The notes below the pieces were generated by a model. The model was not told the DNA's origin and made no database searches. It worked only from the letters and a program-made list of their open reading frames with translations. A stretch of DNA of 64,000 bases. Origin: Mycobacterium sp. Its GTDB lineage: Bacteria > Actinomycetota > Actinomycetes > Mycobacteriales > Mycobacteriaceae. Made by a program: the position numbers and the translations under genes. Position 1 is the stretch's first letter. Each line of letters begins with the position of its first letter. Of the stretch, positions 54,201 to 64,000 are shown piece by piece. Where the stretch lies: positions 121,360-185,359 of the forward strand of contig NZ_SCRH01000039.1 in the NCBI RefSeq assembly GCF_004298145.1, written 5' to 3'.

Positions 54201-57200
54201 CGAGGTGTAGATCAGATAGGCGATGTTCTCGGGTGCGGGCATCGGCAACGGGCCGGCGGGCCGGATGTCGGCGGCCGCCCGGTCGACATCGATGACCGGC
54301 AGGTCGAACCCGTCCAGCCGGGCGCGCAGGCCGGCGGTGGTGACCGCGGCGATCGGCGCGGCGTCGCCGAGCATGAACTCGATACGCGCCGCCGGCAGGG
54401 CCGCCTCGATCGGCAGATACGCAGCCCCGGTCTTGAGCACCGCGAGGATCGCGACGATCGCCTCGGCCGAGCGGGAGAACAGCAGCGCCACGCACTCACC
54501 CGGGCCCGCGCCGAATTCAATTAATCTGTGCGCCAACAGGTTCGATGCCTCGTCGAGTTCCCGATACGTCATCGAACGGCCCTCGAAGGTGACCGCCACC
54601 GCGTCGGGAACGCGGGACAGCTGGCCGGCGAACAGTTCCGGGATCGATACCGGGACGCGCGGCCGCTCGGTCAATGCCGCCCGATTGCCCCACAGTTGTA
54701 GCTGGGCATGTTCGGGCGCATCGAGCACGTCCAGTGACAACAACCGTCGGGCCGGATCGGCGGGCATGGCGACCAGGAGCCGCCGCAGCCGTTCGATCAG
54801 CGTGTCGACGGTGGCCAGGTCGAACACGCCGGAATCGAATTCGATGCGCAGGCGCAGTTCCTCACCCGGCACGGCTTGCAGCGACAGCGGGTAGTGGTTG
54901 TAGTCGTGGCTGGTGAATTCGGTGGCGGTCAACTCGTCGGCCGCCGACAGCGCGGCGGCGTCGACCGGATAGTTCTCGTACACCAGCAGGGTGTCGAACA
55001 GCTGGTCGTGTCCGGCGACGCGGTGGATTTCGTTCAGCGCCAGGTGCTGGTGCTCCACGGTGTCGTTGTGCGCGCGTTGCAGCTGACCCAGGAATTCGGC
55101 GACGGTGGTTGCCGCGGCAGCGCGGGCGCGCACCGGCACGGTGTTGATCAGCAGGCCCACCATGGATTCGGCGCCGGGCAGCTCGGCCGGCCGGCCGGAT
55201 ACCGCGGTACCGAAGGCGACGTCGTGCCGGCCGGTCAGCGACATCAGCAGCTGCGCCCAGGCCGCCTGCAGGACGGTGTTGACGGTGGTGCGACTGGAGC
55301 GGGCGAGTTCGCCGAGCGCGCTGGTGGTTTCGGCGGAGAGCCGCAGTGAGGCCACCCCGCGCCGCCCGAGTTCCACGCGACCCGCCGGGCCGACCAGGGT
55401 GGGGGTGTCGAAACCGTCGAGCACCTCGCGCCACGCCGCGCGCGCCGCCGCGACGTCTCGGCCGGCCAGCCAGGTGACGAAGCTGCGATAGGGCGGCGCC
55501 GCCGATAACCGCGACCCGTAATAGCAGGCGAAGACTTCTTGCAGCAGGACCGGGAGCGACCAGCCGTCCATCACGATGTGATGGACGGTGAGCACGAACC
55601 GGAATTCGTTGTCCGCGACGCACATCAGCGCGGCCCGCAAGGGGGGTTCGCTGCCGAGGTCGCGCACCGCGGCGCGTTCGGCGGCGGCTATCCGCTCGAC
55701 CTGCTCGTCGACGTCGCGGCCGTCGAGCTCGACGTACCGGTAGGCCGGCTCGGGTGCGGCCGGGATGATCTGCACCGGGTCGCCGAAGTCCGGACAGAAC
55801 CGGGCCGCGAGGTTGGGGTGGCGGGTGACGACGGTCTGCACGGCCCGGTGGAGCCGCTGCGAATCGAGGGCGCCGCGCAGCGTGATGTTCAGCTGCACCG
55901 CGTACACGTCACCATCGGGTTGCGTGGTCGAATGGAACAGCAGTCCGTGCTGCAGCGCGGTCAGCGGCAAGACATCGGCGATGTCGTAGCGCTGTTCGAG
56001 TTGGTCGATCTGCTGCTGGTCCAGCCGGGCGGGAACGATGTCGGACGGGGTCAACCCGCCGCCGCCGCGGCGCACGTGCGCACAGATACCGGCCAGGGCC
56101 TCAAACCACAACTGGCTCAACCGGGTTACTTCGTCGTGGGTCAGCGCCGAGGACGCCCACGTCCAGTTGGCGTGCAGATGCGGGCCGTCCTCAGTGTCCA
56201 TGGTGCCCGCGTTGAGCTCCACCGTGTGCGGCAACGGCAGCGCCACCGCCGCCACCGCGGCAGTCAACGCCGGACTGTTCGTGCTGAGTTTCCATAGCTC
56301 GTCGGATAATTCGGCGGCCGCTCCCCCGACGCGGCCCAGATAGTTGAACCCGATGACCGGATCCGAACCATCCAGCGCCACTTCGGGATTCAGGTAACGC
56401 AACAATCCGTAGCTGAGGCCGTCGGGCAGACCGCGCAGCTGCTCCTTGGCGTCCTTGATCACCGGGCCCAGCGCCGCGTCACCGCCGATCACCTGGTGCC
56501 ACGACAGGCCGCCCACGCACCCCCCGACCTTCAGGGCCACCGGGTACTTGGCGGTGAACCACCCCACGGTGCGCGACAGGTCCACGCGCGGGCCCAGCTC
56601 CTCGCCGCGCCCGTGACCCTCCACGTCGACGCCGATCGGCGTGGCCACCCCCAGGAACTCGGTGAACGCCAACCCGAAGGCGATCAGCAGAATGTCTTGC
56701 ACGCCGGCGTGGAACGCCGCGGGCACCTCCCCCAGCAGCAGGCGGGTCGTCTCGACGTCCAGCGACGCCGACAGCTGCCCGGCCGTCTCATACGTGTCCC
56801 ACGGCTCGGCGGCGGGCAGCACCGGCGGCGTCTCGATGATCCGTCGCCACGCATCGGCCTGCTCGATCACCCCTGGGCTCGTCGCGTGCTCGGCCAGCAG
56901 CGACGACCAGCGCGCGAACGAGGTGCCCGCCGCGGGCAGCTCGATGGGCCGGCCGCGGCGATGCTGCGCCCAGGCGATGTTGAGGTCCTCGATCAGGATC
57001 CGCCACGACACCCCGTCGACGGCCAGGTGGTGAATGATCAACGCCAATTGGCTTGTCTCACTTGCCCATACCGCACACAGCAGCACGCCCGCGCCCGGGT
57101 TCAGCCGTGACCGGGCGTCGAGGAGCTCCGCATCCGAGAGCGCGTCGACGGTGCGCAGGCAGGCGCGGGCGTCCACCGAACCCACCCCGGGAACGTGCAA

Positions 57201-60200
57201 GTCCCAGCCTCCGGCGCCGTCGTCGTCGACGCAGAGCCGCAGCGTGGGATGGCGGTCCAGCAACGCCTGCAGCACGACCGCGACGTCGGCTTGGCTCACC
57301 CCGGCGGGAGCCGACAGCACCACGGTCTGGTTGAACTGTTCGACGGGGCCGTCCATGTTCTGCAGCCAGCGCATGATGGGGGTGGCCACCACGGGGCCGA
57401 TCCCCTCGTCGCCCACGTCGTCCTCGCCGGTGGCCAGCGTGACCACCCGCGCCAGCCGGTCCACGGTCTGTTCGACGAAAACATCGCGGGGCCGGCACAT
57501 TACGCCGGCGGCCCGTGCGCGGGCGACCACCTGCATCGACAGGATGCTGTCCCCACCCAAGTCGAAGAACGAGTCGTCCACCCCGACCCGCTCGAGTCCG
57601 AGAACCTGAGCGTAGATGCCGGCCAGGATCTCCTCGATCGCGTCGGCCGGGGCCCGGTACCGGCTCACGGTGTATTCCGGTGCGGGCAGGGCGCGGGTGT
57701 CGAGCTTGCCGTTGACCGTCAGCGGCAGCGCATCGAGCGCCACCACCGCCGACGGCACCATGTAGGGCGGCAACAGCTCGGCGAGCCGCGCCCGAATCCC
57801 GGACGGGTCGGCCGTGCCGGTCACATAGGCCACCAGTCGCGAGGCGGCGGGGTGGTCTCCACGGGCTATCACCGCGGCCTGTTCGACACCGTCCAATTCG
57901 GTGAGCGCGGAACGGATTTCGTCCGGTTCGATGCGGTAGCCGCGGATCTTGACCTGTTCGTCGGCGCGCCCGAGGTATTCCAGCTGCCCGTCCGCGCCCC
58001 AGCGCACCAGGTCGCCGCTGCGATACATCCGCGATCCGTACCCACCGAACGGGCACGCGACGAACCGTGACGCCGTCAACGCCGCCCGGCCCAGATAACC
58101 GGCGGCGACCCCGCGGCCGGCGATGTAGAGCTCGCCGGCCACACCGGGCGGCGCCGCGCGCAACCGTTGATCCAGCACGAATAACGCGGCCCCGGGCACC
58201 GGCGAACCGACCGGCACCGGTGCGGAACCCGCCGTCAGCGGCGGCGTCATCGCCGCATACATCGTGGTCTCGGTCGGACCGTATTGATTGATCATCACCC
58301 GTCCGGGCGCCCACCGATCCATCACCTCGACCGGGCACGGCTCACCACCGACGACCAGCGCCACCGAATCCAGTCCCTGCGGCGAGAGGGCCGCCACCGC
58401 CGACGGGGTCTGGCTCAACACGGTGACGTTTTCGTCAATCAGTAACGCGTGCAGGTCTTCTGGTGAGCGGACGATGTCGTCGGGTACGACGACGAGGCGT
58501 CCGCCGCGCAGGAGGGCGCCGAAGATTTCCCAGACCGAGAAGTCGAAAGCCAGGGAATGACAGTGGCTCCACACCTGTCCGAGGCCCAGTTGGGCATCCC
58601 ATGACCGCAACAGCTGGGTGACGTTGTGGTGCGTGACCGCCACCCCCTTGGGAACGCCGGTGGTTCCGGAGGTGTAGATGATGTAAGCGATATCGTCGGG
58701 CGCCGGGTGCGGCAATCCGGTGGCGGGTTGGGTGTGCAGGGCCGTGTCGTCGATGTCGATGATGAGAGCGGGATTGTTCAGGCGGGGCCGGAGTGCGGCC
58801 GTGCTGATCGTCGCGATCGGGGCGGCATCGGCGAGCATGAATTCGATGCGGGCGGCCGGCAGTGCCGGGTCGATCGGCACATACGCCGCCCCGGTCTTGA
58901 GCACCGCCAGGATCGCCACGACCGCCTCGGCCGACCGTGGGATCACCACCGCCACCCGTTGTCCTGATCCCGCGCCGCGGCTAACCAGCAAGTGCGCCAA
59001 CCGATTTGTGGATTCGTAAAGTTCGCGGTAGGTCCACGACCGCTCGCCGCAGGTGATCGCGACCGCCTCGGGAGCCCGGGCCACCTGCGCGGCGAACAGC
59101 GCCGGAAGCGACGCCCGTCCGGTGGCCGGCTGGTTCAACACGGCGCGATTGCCGATCACGTCGAGGCGGGCGTGCTCCGATGCGTCGAGGACGTCGATCG
59201 CTGAAAGCGGCCGGGCGGGGTCGGCGGTCATGGCGGCCAACACCTGTTGCAACCGCCTGACGAGCGTCTCGATGCTGGCCGCGTCGAAGACGTCGGTGCG
59301 GAACTCTACCGTCCCGTGAATGCCGGCGGGCTCGCCATCGGCGTTCCAGTGTTCGGCCAGCGACCAGACCAGATCCATGCGGGCGACCCGGGCTTCCAGC
59401 GGCTGCGGCGTCACCTGCACGTCGCCCAGGCTGATGTCGACGGGATCGTTGTTCTGCCAGGCCAGCATGACCTGGACCAGCGGGTGGTGGGCCATGCTGC
59501 GGGTGGGGTTGAGGCGTTCCACCAGCACCTCGAAGGGAACGTCTTGGTGTTCGTAGGCCGCCAGGCTGCGCTGACGTACCCGGGCCACCAGCTCGGCAAT
59601 GCTGGGGTCACCGCTCAGGTCTACCCGCAGCACGAGGGTGTTGACGAAAAACCCGACCACCTCGTCCAGCGCCGGGTCGCGCCGGCCCGCGATCGGGAAC
59701 CCCACGGCCACATCGGAACTCGCGCTCAATGTGGACAACAGCACCGCCAGCGCCGCCTGGACGACCATGAAACTCGTGGCGTTGTGTGCCCGCGCCGCCT
59801 CGGCGATCTGTTGCTGCAGCGCGGCCGGCCACTGCACCTCCACACTGGACCCGCGATAATCGGCCACCAACGGGTATGGCCGATCCGTGGGCAGCTCAAC
59901 GCGTTCCGGCAGTCCGGCCAGGGTCTGTTCCCAATAGTCCAGTTGCGCCGCGATCGGGCTGTTCGGATCGTCGAGGTCACCGAATTGGGCGCGTTGCCAC
60001 AGTGTGTAATCGATGTACTGCACCGGCAGCGGCGCCCAGTCCGGGGCCTGCCCGCAACAGCGGCCGGCGTAGGCCGCCCCCAGATCGCGCACCAGCGGGG
60101 TCAGTGACCACCCGTCCGCGGCGATATGGTGGACCACCGCCACCAACACGTGCTCTTCCTCGTCGGTGTGGAAAAGCCATGCCCGCAAAGGTATTTCGGT

Positions 60201-63200
60201 GGCCAGATCGAAGGTGTAGCGGGCCGCCTCCTGGGTGGCCTCCGCCAGCCAGGACGCCGGCCACCGCGTCGCGTCGACGACCTGCCAGTTGACGTCGGCC
60301 CGCCCGGCCGGCAGCACCACCTGCTGGGGCGCACCCTCGGGTGCCAGGAAGAGCGTCCGCAGGGTTTCGTGGCGGGCCACCACGTCTTCCAGGGCGGCGC
60401 CCATCGCGTCGGTATCCAGGCGCCCGCGCAGCCGCAGGGCGACCGCCATGTTGTACACCGGCGACGGCCCCTGCAATTGATCGATGAACCACAGGCGGGA
60501 TTGCGCGAACGAGAGCGGCACCAGCACGGGCCGCGCGCCGGCCGCCAACCGTCCGGCGCGACCGACATCGGCCTCGACCCGGGGCGCCAGCTGGGCGACG
60601 GTGGGTGCCTCGAACACCGATCGGACGGTCAGGCCGGCGTCCAGATCGGCGTTGACGGCGGTGATCAGCCGCATCGCCGAGAGCGAGTCGCCGCCGAGGT
60701 GGAAGAAGGAGTCGTCGACGCCGACGCGGTCGACACCGAGCACCTGGGCGTAGATGCCGGCCAGGGTCTCCTCGAGGGCGCTCGCCGGTGCCCGGTACCG
60801 TTCGCCGCCCTGATAATCCGGGGCGGGCAGGGCTCGGGTGTCCAGCTTGCCGTTGACCGTCAACGGCATCGCGTCGAGCACCACCACCGCCGAGGGCACC
60901 ATGTACGTGGGGAGCCGCCGACCCAACCGGGCCCGAATGTCGGCGGAGTCGGCGGCTCCGGTCACATAGCCGACGAGACGCAAGGCGTCGGCACGATCTT
61001 CGCGGGCGATCACCGCGGCTTGCTCAATCCCCTCCAATTCGGCTAGCGCAGCGCGTATTTCGCCCAACTCGATGCGATAGCCACGAACCTTGACCTGCTC
61101 GTCGGCGCGGCCCACATACTGCAACTGCCCGTCGTTGCGCCACCGGACGATGTCCCCGGTGCGATACATCCGCACCCCGTGCCCACCGAACGGACACGCC
61201 ACAAACCGCGCCGCCGTCAGCCCCGACCGACCCAGATAACCGGCACCCACCCCGGCACCGGCGACGTACAACTCCCCCGCCACCCCGGCGGGCACCGGAC
61301 GCAACCACCCATCCAGCACAAACAGCGCCGCGCCGGCCACCGGCGACCCGATCGGTGGCGGCCCCGACCCCGCCACCAACGGCGCACTGTGCGACACCCA
61401 CATCGTGGTCTCCGTGGGGCCATACACGTTGACCATCACCCGACCGGGCGCCCACCGATCCGCCAGCTCACCCGGACACGGCTCGGCGCCCACCACCAAC
61501 GTCAGCGACTCCAGTCCCCGCGGTGACAACATCCCCAGCGCCGACGGCGTCTGCGCCAACACCGTCACGCGCTCGTCCACCAGCAAGGCATGCAACTCTT
61601 CCGGCGAACGCGCCACCGACTCGGGCACCACCACCAGCCGCGAGCCGTGCAGCAGCGCACCCCAGATCTCCCACACGGAGAAATCGAACGCCAGCGAATG
61701 ACACTGGCTCCACACCTGATCCGGGCCCAGCTCCACGCCGGCGTCCAGGGCGGCAAACAGCTGCGTCACGTTCGCGTGACTGACCGCCACCCCTTTGGGC
61801 CTGCCCGTGGTGCCCGAGGTGTAGATCATGTGCGCGACATCGTCGGACCCCGGCCCCGCCCCGGCCACCACAGAGCCCGGACACGCCGCCAAGGCCGGAT
61901 CGTCGATCTCGACGACGACTCCGCCGAAGTCGCCGAGCCGCGACCGCAGCCCCGCGCTGGTCACCACCACCCGCGCACCGGAATCGGCGACCATGAACGC
62001 GATCCGCGCCGTGGGCACCGCCGGATCCAACGGCACATAGGCCGCGCCCGCCTTCAGCACTCCCAAAATCGCGATGATGGCCTCGGCCGAGCGCTCCAAC
62101 AACACGCCCACGCCCTGGCCGCGGCGCACACCCCGGTCAACCAGCAAGTGCGCCAGCCGATTCGCGTCCGACTCCACTTGCTCATACGTCCACGAACGGC
62201 CGCCGCAACTGATCGCCGTCGCCCGCGGCACACGCTGCACCCACGCACCGAACAGCGCCGGAATCGACACTCCCGCCGTCGGCCGGCCCAACACCGAACG
62301 ATTGCCCAGTACGTCGAGGCGGGCATGCTCGTCGTCGTCAAGCACGTCGATCGATGAGAGTTGGCGGCCCGGGTCGTCGGTCATGGCGACCAACACCCGC
62401 CGCAACCGTTCGGTCAGCGCCTGGATGCTGTCCGCGTCGAACAGGTCGGTGCGAAACTCGACGGTGCCGCCGATGCCGGCGGCCCGACCGTCGCCGCTCC
62501 AGCGTTCGAACAAGGAAAACGTCAAATCCGTACGCGCGGTGCGGGTCTCCACCGGGACCGCGGTGACCTGCAGCTCACCCAGCCTCAGTTCGGCGGGATC
62601 CTCGGTCTGCCAGGCCAACATCACCTGCACCAGCGGATGGTGCGTCAAAGAGCGGGCGGGGTTGAGCCGCTCCACCAAGACCTCGAACGGCACGTCCTGG
62701 TTTTCGTAGGCCTCCAGGCTGCGTCGCCGCACCCGGGCCAACACTTCGGCGACGCTGGGGTCGCCGCCCAGATCGACCCGCAGCACCAACGTGTTGACGA
62801 AGAAGCCCACCAACTCGTCCAGCGCGGGATCTCGCCGCCCTGCGATCGGAAAGCCCACCGCCACATCGGAAGTCGCGGTGACCTTGCCCAGCAGCACCGC
62901 CAGGGCCGCCTGCACCACCATGAAGCTGGTGGCGTTGTGCGTCCGCGCCACCGCGCGGACTCGTTGCTGCAACTCGGCCGGCCAGTCGATGTCCACACGG
63001 GCGCCGCGGTGATCGGCCACCAACGGATACGGCCGATCCGTCGGCAACTCAACCCGTTCGGGTAACCCCGCCAGGGTTCGCTCCCAATAAGCGAGCTGCC
63101 CGACGATGGGGCTCTCCGGGTCCTCGAGGTCACCGAATTGGGCGCGTTGCCACAGCGTGTAGTCGACGTACTGCACCGCCAGCGGCGACAAGTCGGGAGG

Positions 63201-64000
63201 CCGTCCGGCGCAGCGGCCGGCATAGGCGACCCCCAAATCGCGCACCAGCGGATTCAGCGACCAACCATCCGCAGCAATATGATGGACCACCGCCACCAAC
63301 ACATGCTCGTCGTCGGAGAGTTGGAAAAGCTGTATCTGCAAGGGTATTTCGGCTGACAGATCAAATGCATAACCAGCTGCGGCATCAACGGCCTCCTTTA
63401 TCCGTGCCGGCGACCAGCCGGCGGCGTCAACCACGTCCCACCCGACATCTGCCCGCTCAGCGAGTATCACCACCTGCTGTGGCGTCCCGTCGGACACCGC
63501 GAAAACCGTGCGCAAACTCTCGTGGCGGGCCACCACATCGACCAGCGCGCAACGCAGCGCCTTCACGTCCAGTGGCCCGCGCAGCCGCAGCGCCGCCGCC
63601 ATGTTGTACATCGGCGAGGGCCCCTGTAGCTGATCGATGAACCACAACCGGGACTGCGCAAACGACAAGGGCACCACCGCCGGCCGGTCGGCCGCCACCA
63701 CCCGCGAAAGCCGCTCCGAACCACCGTCGAGGCGCGGCGCCAACTGGGCCACGGTGGGCGCCTCGAACAACGCTCGCACCGAAACCCCGGCATTCAAGCC
63801 GGTATTCACGGCCGCGATCAGACGCATCGCCGACAGCGAATCCCCGCCCAGGTCGAAAAAGGAGTCGTCCACACCGACGTGCTCCACCCCCAGCACCTGG
63901 GCGTAGATGCCGGCCAGGATCTCCTCGATCGCGCTCGCCGGCGCCCGGTACCGGTCGACGTCCTGGTATTCCGGTGCCGGCAGGGCGCGGGTGTCGAGCT
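45219..64000 (-). CDS. Giant nonribosomal peptide synthetase, 3' part (5' end outside window), C-terminal reductase release domain
   Basis: At least 6259 residues; the frame is open at the right edge, so the N terminus is missing. Approximate domains in protein order: end of an A domain and T1 (64000-63700); C1 63690-62360; A1 62262-60815; T2 60790-60570; C2 60545-59200; A2 59110-57680; T3 57650-57450; E 57430-56070; C3 (after E, DCL type) 56060-54700; A3 54640-53200; T4 53190-52980; C4 52935-51590; A4 51515-50030; T5 49960-49770; C5 49720-48370; A5 48290-46860; T6 46830-46610; R 46500-45222. All C and E domains keep HHxxxDG and all T domains LGGDS. My alignment to GrsA gives A codes DFWAVGVMWK, DFWSVGQMYK, DVQSIGAVDK, DFWSVGMVHK (Thr) and DFWTAAVIVK. 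R has GATGFLG and YGNSK and resembles CAR/FadD9 reductase domains. No MbtH gene is visible. Confidence 0.95.
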   Translation of the reverse strand, partial: LDTRALPAPEYQDVDRYRAPASAIEEILAGIYAQVLGVEHVGVDDSFFDLGGDSLSAMRLIAAVNTGLNAGVSVRALFEAPTVAQLAPRLDGGSERLSRVVAADRPAVVPLSFAQSRLWFIDQLQGPSPMYNMAAALRLRGPLDVKALRCALVDVVARHESLRTVFAVSDGTPQQVVILAERADVGWDVVDAAGWSPARIKEAVDAAAGYAFDLSAEIPLQIQLFQLSDDEHVLVAVVHHIAADGWSLNPLVRDLGVAYAGRCAGRPPDLSPLAVQYVDYTLWQRAQFGDLEDPESPIVGQLAYWERTLAGLPERVELPTDRPYPLVADHRGARVDIDWPAELQQRVRAVARTHNATSFMVVQAALAVLLGKVTATSDVAVGFPIAGRRDPALDELVGFFVNTLVLRVDLGGDPSVAEVLARVRRRSLEAYENQDVPFEVLVERLNPARSLTHHPLVQVMLAWQTEDPAELRLGELQVTAVPVETRTARTDLTFSLFERWSGDGRAAGIGGTVEFRTDLFDADSIQALTERLRRVLVAMTDDPGRQLSSIDVLDDDEHARLDVLGNRSVLGRPTAGVSIPALFGAWVQRVPRATAISCGGRSWTYEQVESDANRLAHLLVDRGVRRGQGVGVLLERSAEAIIAILGVLKAGAAYVPLDPAVPTARIAFMVADSGARVVVTSAGLRSRLGDFGGVVVEIDDPALAACPGSVVAGAGPGSDDVAHMIYTSGTTGRPKGVAVSHANVTQLFAALDAGVELGPDQVWSQCHSLAFDFSVWEIWGALLHGSRLVVVPESVARSPEELHALLVDERVTVLAQTPSALGMLSPRGLESLTLVVGAEPCPGELADRWAPGRVMVNVYGPTETTMWVSHSAPLVAGSGPPPIGSPVAGAALFVLDGWLRPVPAGVAGELYVAGAGVGAGYLGRSGLTAARFVACPFGGHGVRMYRTGDIVRWRNDGQLQYVGRADEQVKVRGYRIELGEIRAALAELEGIEQAAVIAREDRADALRLVGYVTGAADSADIRARLGRRLPTYMVPSAVVVLDAMPLTVNGKLDTRALPAPDYQGGERYRAPASALEETLAGIYAQVLGVDRVGVDDSFFHLGGDSLSAMRLITAVNADLDAGLTVRSVFEAPTVAQLAPRVEADVGRAGRLAAGARPVLVPLSFAQSRLWFIDQLQGPSPVYNMAVALRLRGRLDTDAMGAALEDVVARHETLRTLFLAPEGAPQQVVLPAGRADVNWQVVDATRWPASWLAEATQEAARYTFDLATEIPLRAWLFHTDEEEHVLVAVVHHIAADGWSLTPLVRDLGAAYAGRCCGQAPDWAPLPVQYIDYTLWQRAQFGDLDDPNSPIAAQLDYWEQTLAGLPERVELPTDRPYPLVADYRGSSVEVQWPAALQQQIAEAARAHNATSFMVVQAALAVLLSTLSASSDVAVGFPIAGRRDPALDEVVGFFVNTLVLRVDLSGDPSIAELVARVRQRSLAAYEHQDVPFEVLVERLNPTRSMAHHPLVQVMLAWQNNDPVDISLGDVQVTPQPLEARVARMDLVWSLAEHWNADGEPAGIHGTVEFRTDVFDAASIETLVRRLQQVLAAMTADPARPLSAIDVLDASEHARLDVIGNRAVLNQPATGRASLPALFAAQVARAPEAVAITCGERSWTYRELYESTNRLAHLLVSRGAGSGQRVAVVIPRSAEAVVAILAVLKTGAAYVPIDPALPAARIEFMLADAAPIATISTAALRPRLNNPALIIDIDDTALHTQPATGLPHPAPDDIAYIIYTSGTTGVPKGVAVTHHNVTQLLRSWDAQLGLGQVWSHCHSLAFDFSVWEIFGALLRGGRLVVVPDDIVRSPEDLHALLIDENVTVLSQTPSAVAALSPQGLDSVALVVGGEPCPVEVMDRWAPGRVMINQYGPTETTMYAAMTPPLTAGSAPVPVGSPVPGAALFVLDQRLRAAPPGVAGELYIAGRGVAAGYLGRAALTASRFVACPFGGYGSRMYRSGDLVRWGADGQLEYLGRADEQVKIRGYRIEPDEIRSALTELDGVEQAAVIARGDHPAASRLVAYVTGTADPSGIRARLAELLPPYMVPSAVVALDALPLTVNGKLDTRALPAPEYTVSRYRAPADAIEEILAGIYAQVLGLERVGVDDSFFDLGGDSILSMQVVARARAAGVMCRPRDVFVEQTVDRLARVVTLATGEDDVGDEGIGPVVATPIMRWLQNMDGPVEQFNQTVVLSAPAGVSQADVAVVLQALLDRHPTLRLCVDDDGAGGWDLHVPGVGSVDARACLRTVDALSDAELLDARSRLNPGAGVLLCAVWASETSQLALIIHHLAVDGVSWRILIEDLNIAWAQHRRGRPIELPAAGTSFARWSSLLAEHATSPGVIEQADAWRRIIETPPVLPAAEPWDTYETAGQLSASLDVETTRLLLGEVPAAFHAGVQDILLIAFGLAFTEFLGVATPIGVDVEGHGRGEELGPRVDLSRTVGWFTAKYPVALKVGGCVGGLSWHQVIGGDAALGPVIKDAKEQLRGLPDGLSYGLLRYLNPEVALDGSDPVIGFNYLGRVGGAAAELSDELWKLSTNSPALTAAVAAVALPLPHTVELNAGTMDTEDGPHLHANWTWASSALTHDEVTRLSQLWFEALAGICAHVRRGGGGLTPSDIVPARLDQQQIDQLEQRYDIADVLPLTALQHGLLFHSTTQPDGDVYAVQLNITLRGALDSQRLHRAVQTVVTRHPNLAARFCPDFGDPVQIIPAAPEPAYRYVELDGRDVDEQVERIAAAERAAVRDLGSEPPLRAALMCVADNEFRFVLTVHHIVMDGWSLPVLLQEVFACYYGSRLSAAPPYRSFVTWLAGRDVAAARAAWREVLDGFDTPTLVGPAGRVELGRRGVASLRLSAETTSALGELARSSRTTVNTVLQAAWAQLLMSLTGRHDVAFGTAVSGRPAELPGAESMVGLLINTVPVRARAAAATTVAEFLGQLQRAHNDTVEHQHLALNEIHRVAGHDQLFDTLLVYENYPVDAAALSAADELTATEFTSHDYNHYPLSLQAVPGEELRLRIEFDSGVFDLATVDTLIERLRRLLVAMPADPARRLLSLDVLDAPEHAQLQLWGNRAALTERPRVPVSIPELFAGQLSRVPDAVAVTFEGRSMTYRELDEASNLLAHRLIEFGAGPGECVALLFSRSAEAIVAILAVLKTGAAYLPIEAALPAARIEFMLGDAAPIAAVTTAGLRARLDGFDLPVIDVDRAAADIRPAGPLPMPAPENIAYLIYTSGTTGVPKGVAVTHDNVTQLLESLHAPLPEAGVWSQCHSYGFDVSVQEIWGALAGGGRLVVVPESVTRSPDELHALLIAENVSVLSQTPSALTALSPRKLDSALIIGGEPCPAALADQWAPGRVMINAYGPTETTVDAVLSAPLCAGAGSPALGSPVSGAALFVLDGWLRPVPAGVVGELYVAGHGVAVGYARRAGLTASRFVACPFGAPGERMYRTGDVVRWGLDGQLHYVARADQQVKIRGHRIELGEIHAALTELDGVGQAAVIAREDRPDALRLVGYITGPADPAELRSRLAERLPAYLVPAAVVAIEALPLTPNGKLDTAALPAPEYTGGRYRAPSTPTEEILAGIYARVLGLERVGADDSFFDLGGDSLSAMRVIAEINTGLDAHLGVRMLFEAPTIGQLAAHVGAGGGRFAGVVARLRPAVVPLSFAQSRLWFIDQLHGPSPVYNMAAALRLSGHLDADALGAALGDVVARHESLRTVFAATEGVPQQVVVPPARADVTWRTIDATGWSTARLDGAIRDAARHTFDLATEIPLRARLFRLDDEEHVLVAVVHHIAADGWSLTPLVRDLALAYTSRSLGEAPDWAPLPVQYVDYTLWQRGQFGDLEDPHSPIAAQLAYWERSLAGLPERLELPTDRPYPLVSDYRGASVAVDWPAELQQRVRAVASAHNATSFMVVQAALAVLLAKITASSDVAVGFPIAGRRDPALDDVVGFFVNTLVLRVDLRGDPTMAELLARVRQRSLAAYEHQDVPFEVLVERLNPTRSLAHHPLVQVMLAWQNNEPTDLSLGDLRVTPLPVDTRTARTDLAWSLGERWSADGRPAGIGGAVEFRTDVFDTATIQTLTERLQRVLTAMTADPARRLSSIDVLGADERARLDAIGNRAVLTRPPNATASIPALFTDQVARSPQAVALTAKGRSMTYRELEESANRLAHLLIDRGAAPGQCVALLMERSPQAVTAILAILKAGAAYLPIDPAVPDNRVAFILTDAAPIAAMTTTDLRARLDGFTGAVIDVDDPAAQTRPAGAPPAPAQENIAYVIYTSGTTGTPKGVAVTHHNVTELLASLHDRLAPATGVWSQCHSLAFDFSVWEIFGALLGGGRLLVVPDEVVRSPEDLRALLIAENVSVLSQTPSAFSALQSADGAQSGQRLNPQTVVFGGEALVPQRLGKWLDNHPGRPRLINMYGITETTVHASFREIVDSDVTNADAHASPIGMPLAHLGFFVLDSWLRPVPAGVTGELYIAGGGVAAGYLGRAGLTASRFVACPFGAPGARMYRTGDLVRWSPGGQLHYLGRADEQVKIRGYRIELGEIHAALTELDGVEQAAVVVREDRPADRRLVGYVTGAADPGEIRARLAERLPAYLVPATVMAVDALPLTPNGKLDTRALPAPDYSRWSHGTDHYRAPATAVEQALADIYAHVLGVEGVGIDDSFFDLGGDSLSAMRLVAEVNAGLDVHLGVRALFEAPTIRRLAARLGADGGGRMPLVAAERPAVVPLSFAQSRLWFIGQLHGPSPVHNMAIALQLHGRLDGEAFGAALADVMARHESLRTMFPAREGIPRQLVIEVDEADCGWQISDARGWSATRLGKAIETVVGHRFDLAIEIPLRALLFRLNDTEHLLVAVVHHIAADGWSLTPLVRDLGEAYANRSAGCPPDWAPLPVQYVDYTLWQRAQFGELQDPHSLIAGQVRYWEHTLAGMPERLELPADRPYPLVADFRGASVAVDWPAELQQRVRAVANAHNATSFMVVQAALAVLLAKISASSDVAVGFPIAGRRDPALDDVVGFFVNTLVLRVDLAGDPTIAEVLAHVRARSLAAYEHQDVPFEVLVERLNPTRSLAHHPLVQVMLAWQNTDTADLSLGDVRVTPLPVDTRTARMDLAWSLAERWSADGRPEGIGGAVEFRTDVFDTATIEALITRLHRVLMAMTAEPARRLSSIDVLGVDEHARLDTIGNRAVLDGPSRPPVSIPEVFAGHVARTPEAVAITHGADSWTYRELDESANRLARFLIGHGAGPGQCVAVLMERSAPAVVAILAVLKTGAAYVPIDPGLPAARIDFMLGDAAPAAAITTTELRSRLGDSGPLVIDIDDPSIQTRPATALPAPAPHHIAYTIYTSGTTGVPKGVAVTHHNATQLFASLGAAGLPAAPGRVWSHCHSLAFDFSVWEIFGALLGGGRVLVVPDEVVRSPKDLHALLVAERVDMLTQTPSEAAMLSPEGLDSAVLAVAGEACPVEVVERWASGRVMVNVYGPTEITIVAAVSAPLTPGPEVPPIGSPVSGAALFVLDGCLRPVPAGVVGELYVAGDGVSTGYLGRPGLTASRFVACPFSGSSGAGARMYRTGDLAWWGSDGQLRYVGRADEQVKIRGYRIELGEIQAALAALDGVEQALVIAREDRPGDKRLVGYITGTANPPEVRTLLAERLPAYMVPATVMVLPALPLTPGGKLDTRALPAPDYQGGEDYLAPATAVEEILAWLYAQVLGLERVGVQESFFDLGGDSLSAMRLVAAIYNALDIHLPVRAVFEAPSVRSLSQQLNRDPGAAEGRQGDFASVHGRDATEVYACDLTLDKFIDAPTLAAAPALPGPSAEVRTVLLTGATGFLGRYLVLQWLERLELADGKLICLVRATSDEDARRRLERTFDSGDPALLRYFHELAADHLEVIAGDKGHANLGLDEQTWQRLADTVDLIVDSAAVVNGVLPYGELFAPNVAGTAELIRLALTTKLTPYTYVSTANVGDQIEPAAFTEDADIRVAGPIRTIDGSYGNGYGNSKWAGEVLLREAHDLCALPVGVFRCDMILADTTYAGQLNLSDMFTRLLLSVVASGVAPGSFYQRDADGNRQRAHFDALPVEFVAESITTLGAQVGRDSAAGFEGFETYHVMNPHDDGIGLDEYVDWVIEAGYPIERVDDFGEWLHRMEAALHALPERQRHQSVLQLLQLRNAQHVPPADPARGCLGPTGRFRAAVQEAKIGPDNDIPHISAPVIVKYITDLQLLGLL

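Noticed and set aside
63894..63896. In-frame GTG as the start of the NRPS
   Set aside because: It falls inside a carrier-protein domain, and the frame continues upstream with typical A-domain end sequence ([12 protein letters not shown]), so the gene runs off the window.
45219..64000. Glycopeptidolipid synthetase (mps1/mps2) as the identity of the NRPS
   Set aside because: Only one epimerase in six visible modules and no fit to the D-Phe, D-alloThr, D-Ala, alaninol order; neighbouring GPL genes are absent.

Overview
The window looks like a chromosomal segment of a high-GC slow-growing Mycobacterium. The M. avium complex is my best guess, but that is inference from gene order and not a species call. 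From left to right it runs, in inverted orientation, along the same set of genes as the M. tuberculosis Rv1571 to Rv1533 region: biotin genes, ripD, an acyltransferase, treX-treY-treZ, ilvA, plsB1, fadD11, dnaE1, two dehydrogenases, rluD, lspA, ansA, dinX, ileS, an Rv1535-like gene and a nitronate monooxygenase. From memory of that genome, the frdABCD/mmpL6, PPE21, glbN/lprI and Rv1534 segments are missing here. Lineage-specific genes fill the gaps.

Layout. 0-5.3 kb: a membrane methyltransferase, then a tight bioA-bioF-bioD-RNA ligase operon (all minus strand) and a small membrane protein. 5.3-8.8 kb: a catalytically dead NlpC/P60 protein (RipD) with a long Q/P repeat tail and a structured leader, then a large acyltransferase. 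8.8-15.1 kb: the treX-treY-treZ operon for making trehalose from glycogen. 15.3-21 kb: a MocR-type regulator divergent from a flavin-binding protein, a PAP2 phosphatase, ilvA, a Ddn-like protein and a conserved hypothetical. 21-26.3 kb: a merR-VOC-fadD11-plsB1 run on the minus strand, divergent from an F420/PPOX gene across a MerR-type operator. 26.4-36 kb: dnaE1, a START-like protein, two SDRs, a methyltransferase, rluD, lspA and ansA. 36-42.2 kb: dinX, a methyltransferase, a DUF559-like nuclease gene and ileS. 42.2-43.3 kb: two riboswitch leaders, a T-box for ileS and an M-box with its own promoter and a small upstream ORF for the Rv1535-like gene. 43.3-45.1 kb: a nitronate monooxygenase and a carboxymuconolactone decarboxylase-like protein. 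45.2-64 kb: the 3' part of a giant NRPS gene that runs off the right edge.

The most novel item is the NRPS. At least 18.8 kb of one gene encodes a line (A)-T, C-A-T, C-A-T-E, C-A-T, C-A-T, C-A-T-R. It ends in a carboxylic-acid-reductase-type terminal domain, so it should release a peptide aldehyde or alcohol of at least six residues. Its single epimerase does not fit the glycopeptidolipid synthetases. One adenylation domain (predicted Thr) looks like a subdomain swap.

The second item is regulatory and structural. A 59-bp palindromic element (20-nt arms, 19-nt spacer) occurs three times, each time just 3' of a gene, with drift in the arms that mostly keeps them paired. Other palindromic elements and operator-like dyads are listed separately.
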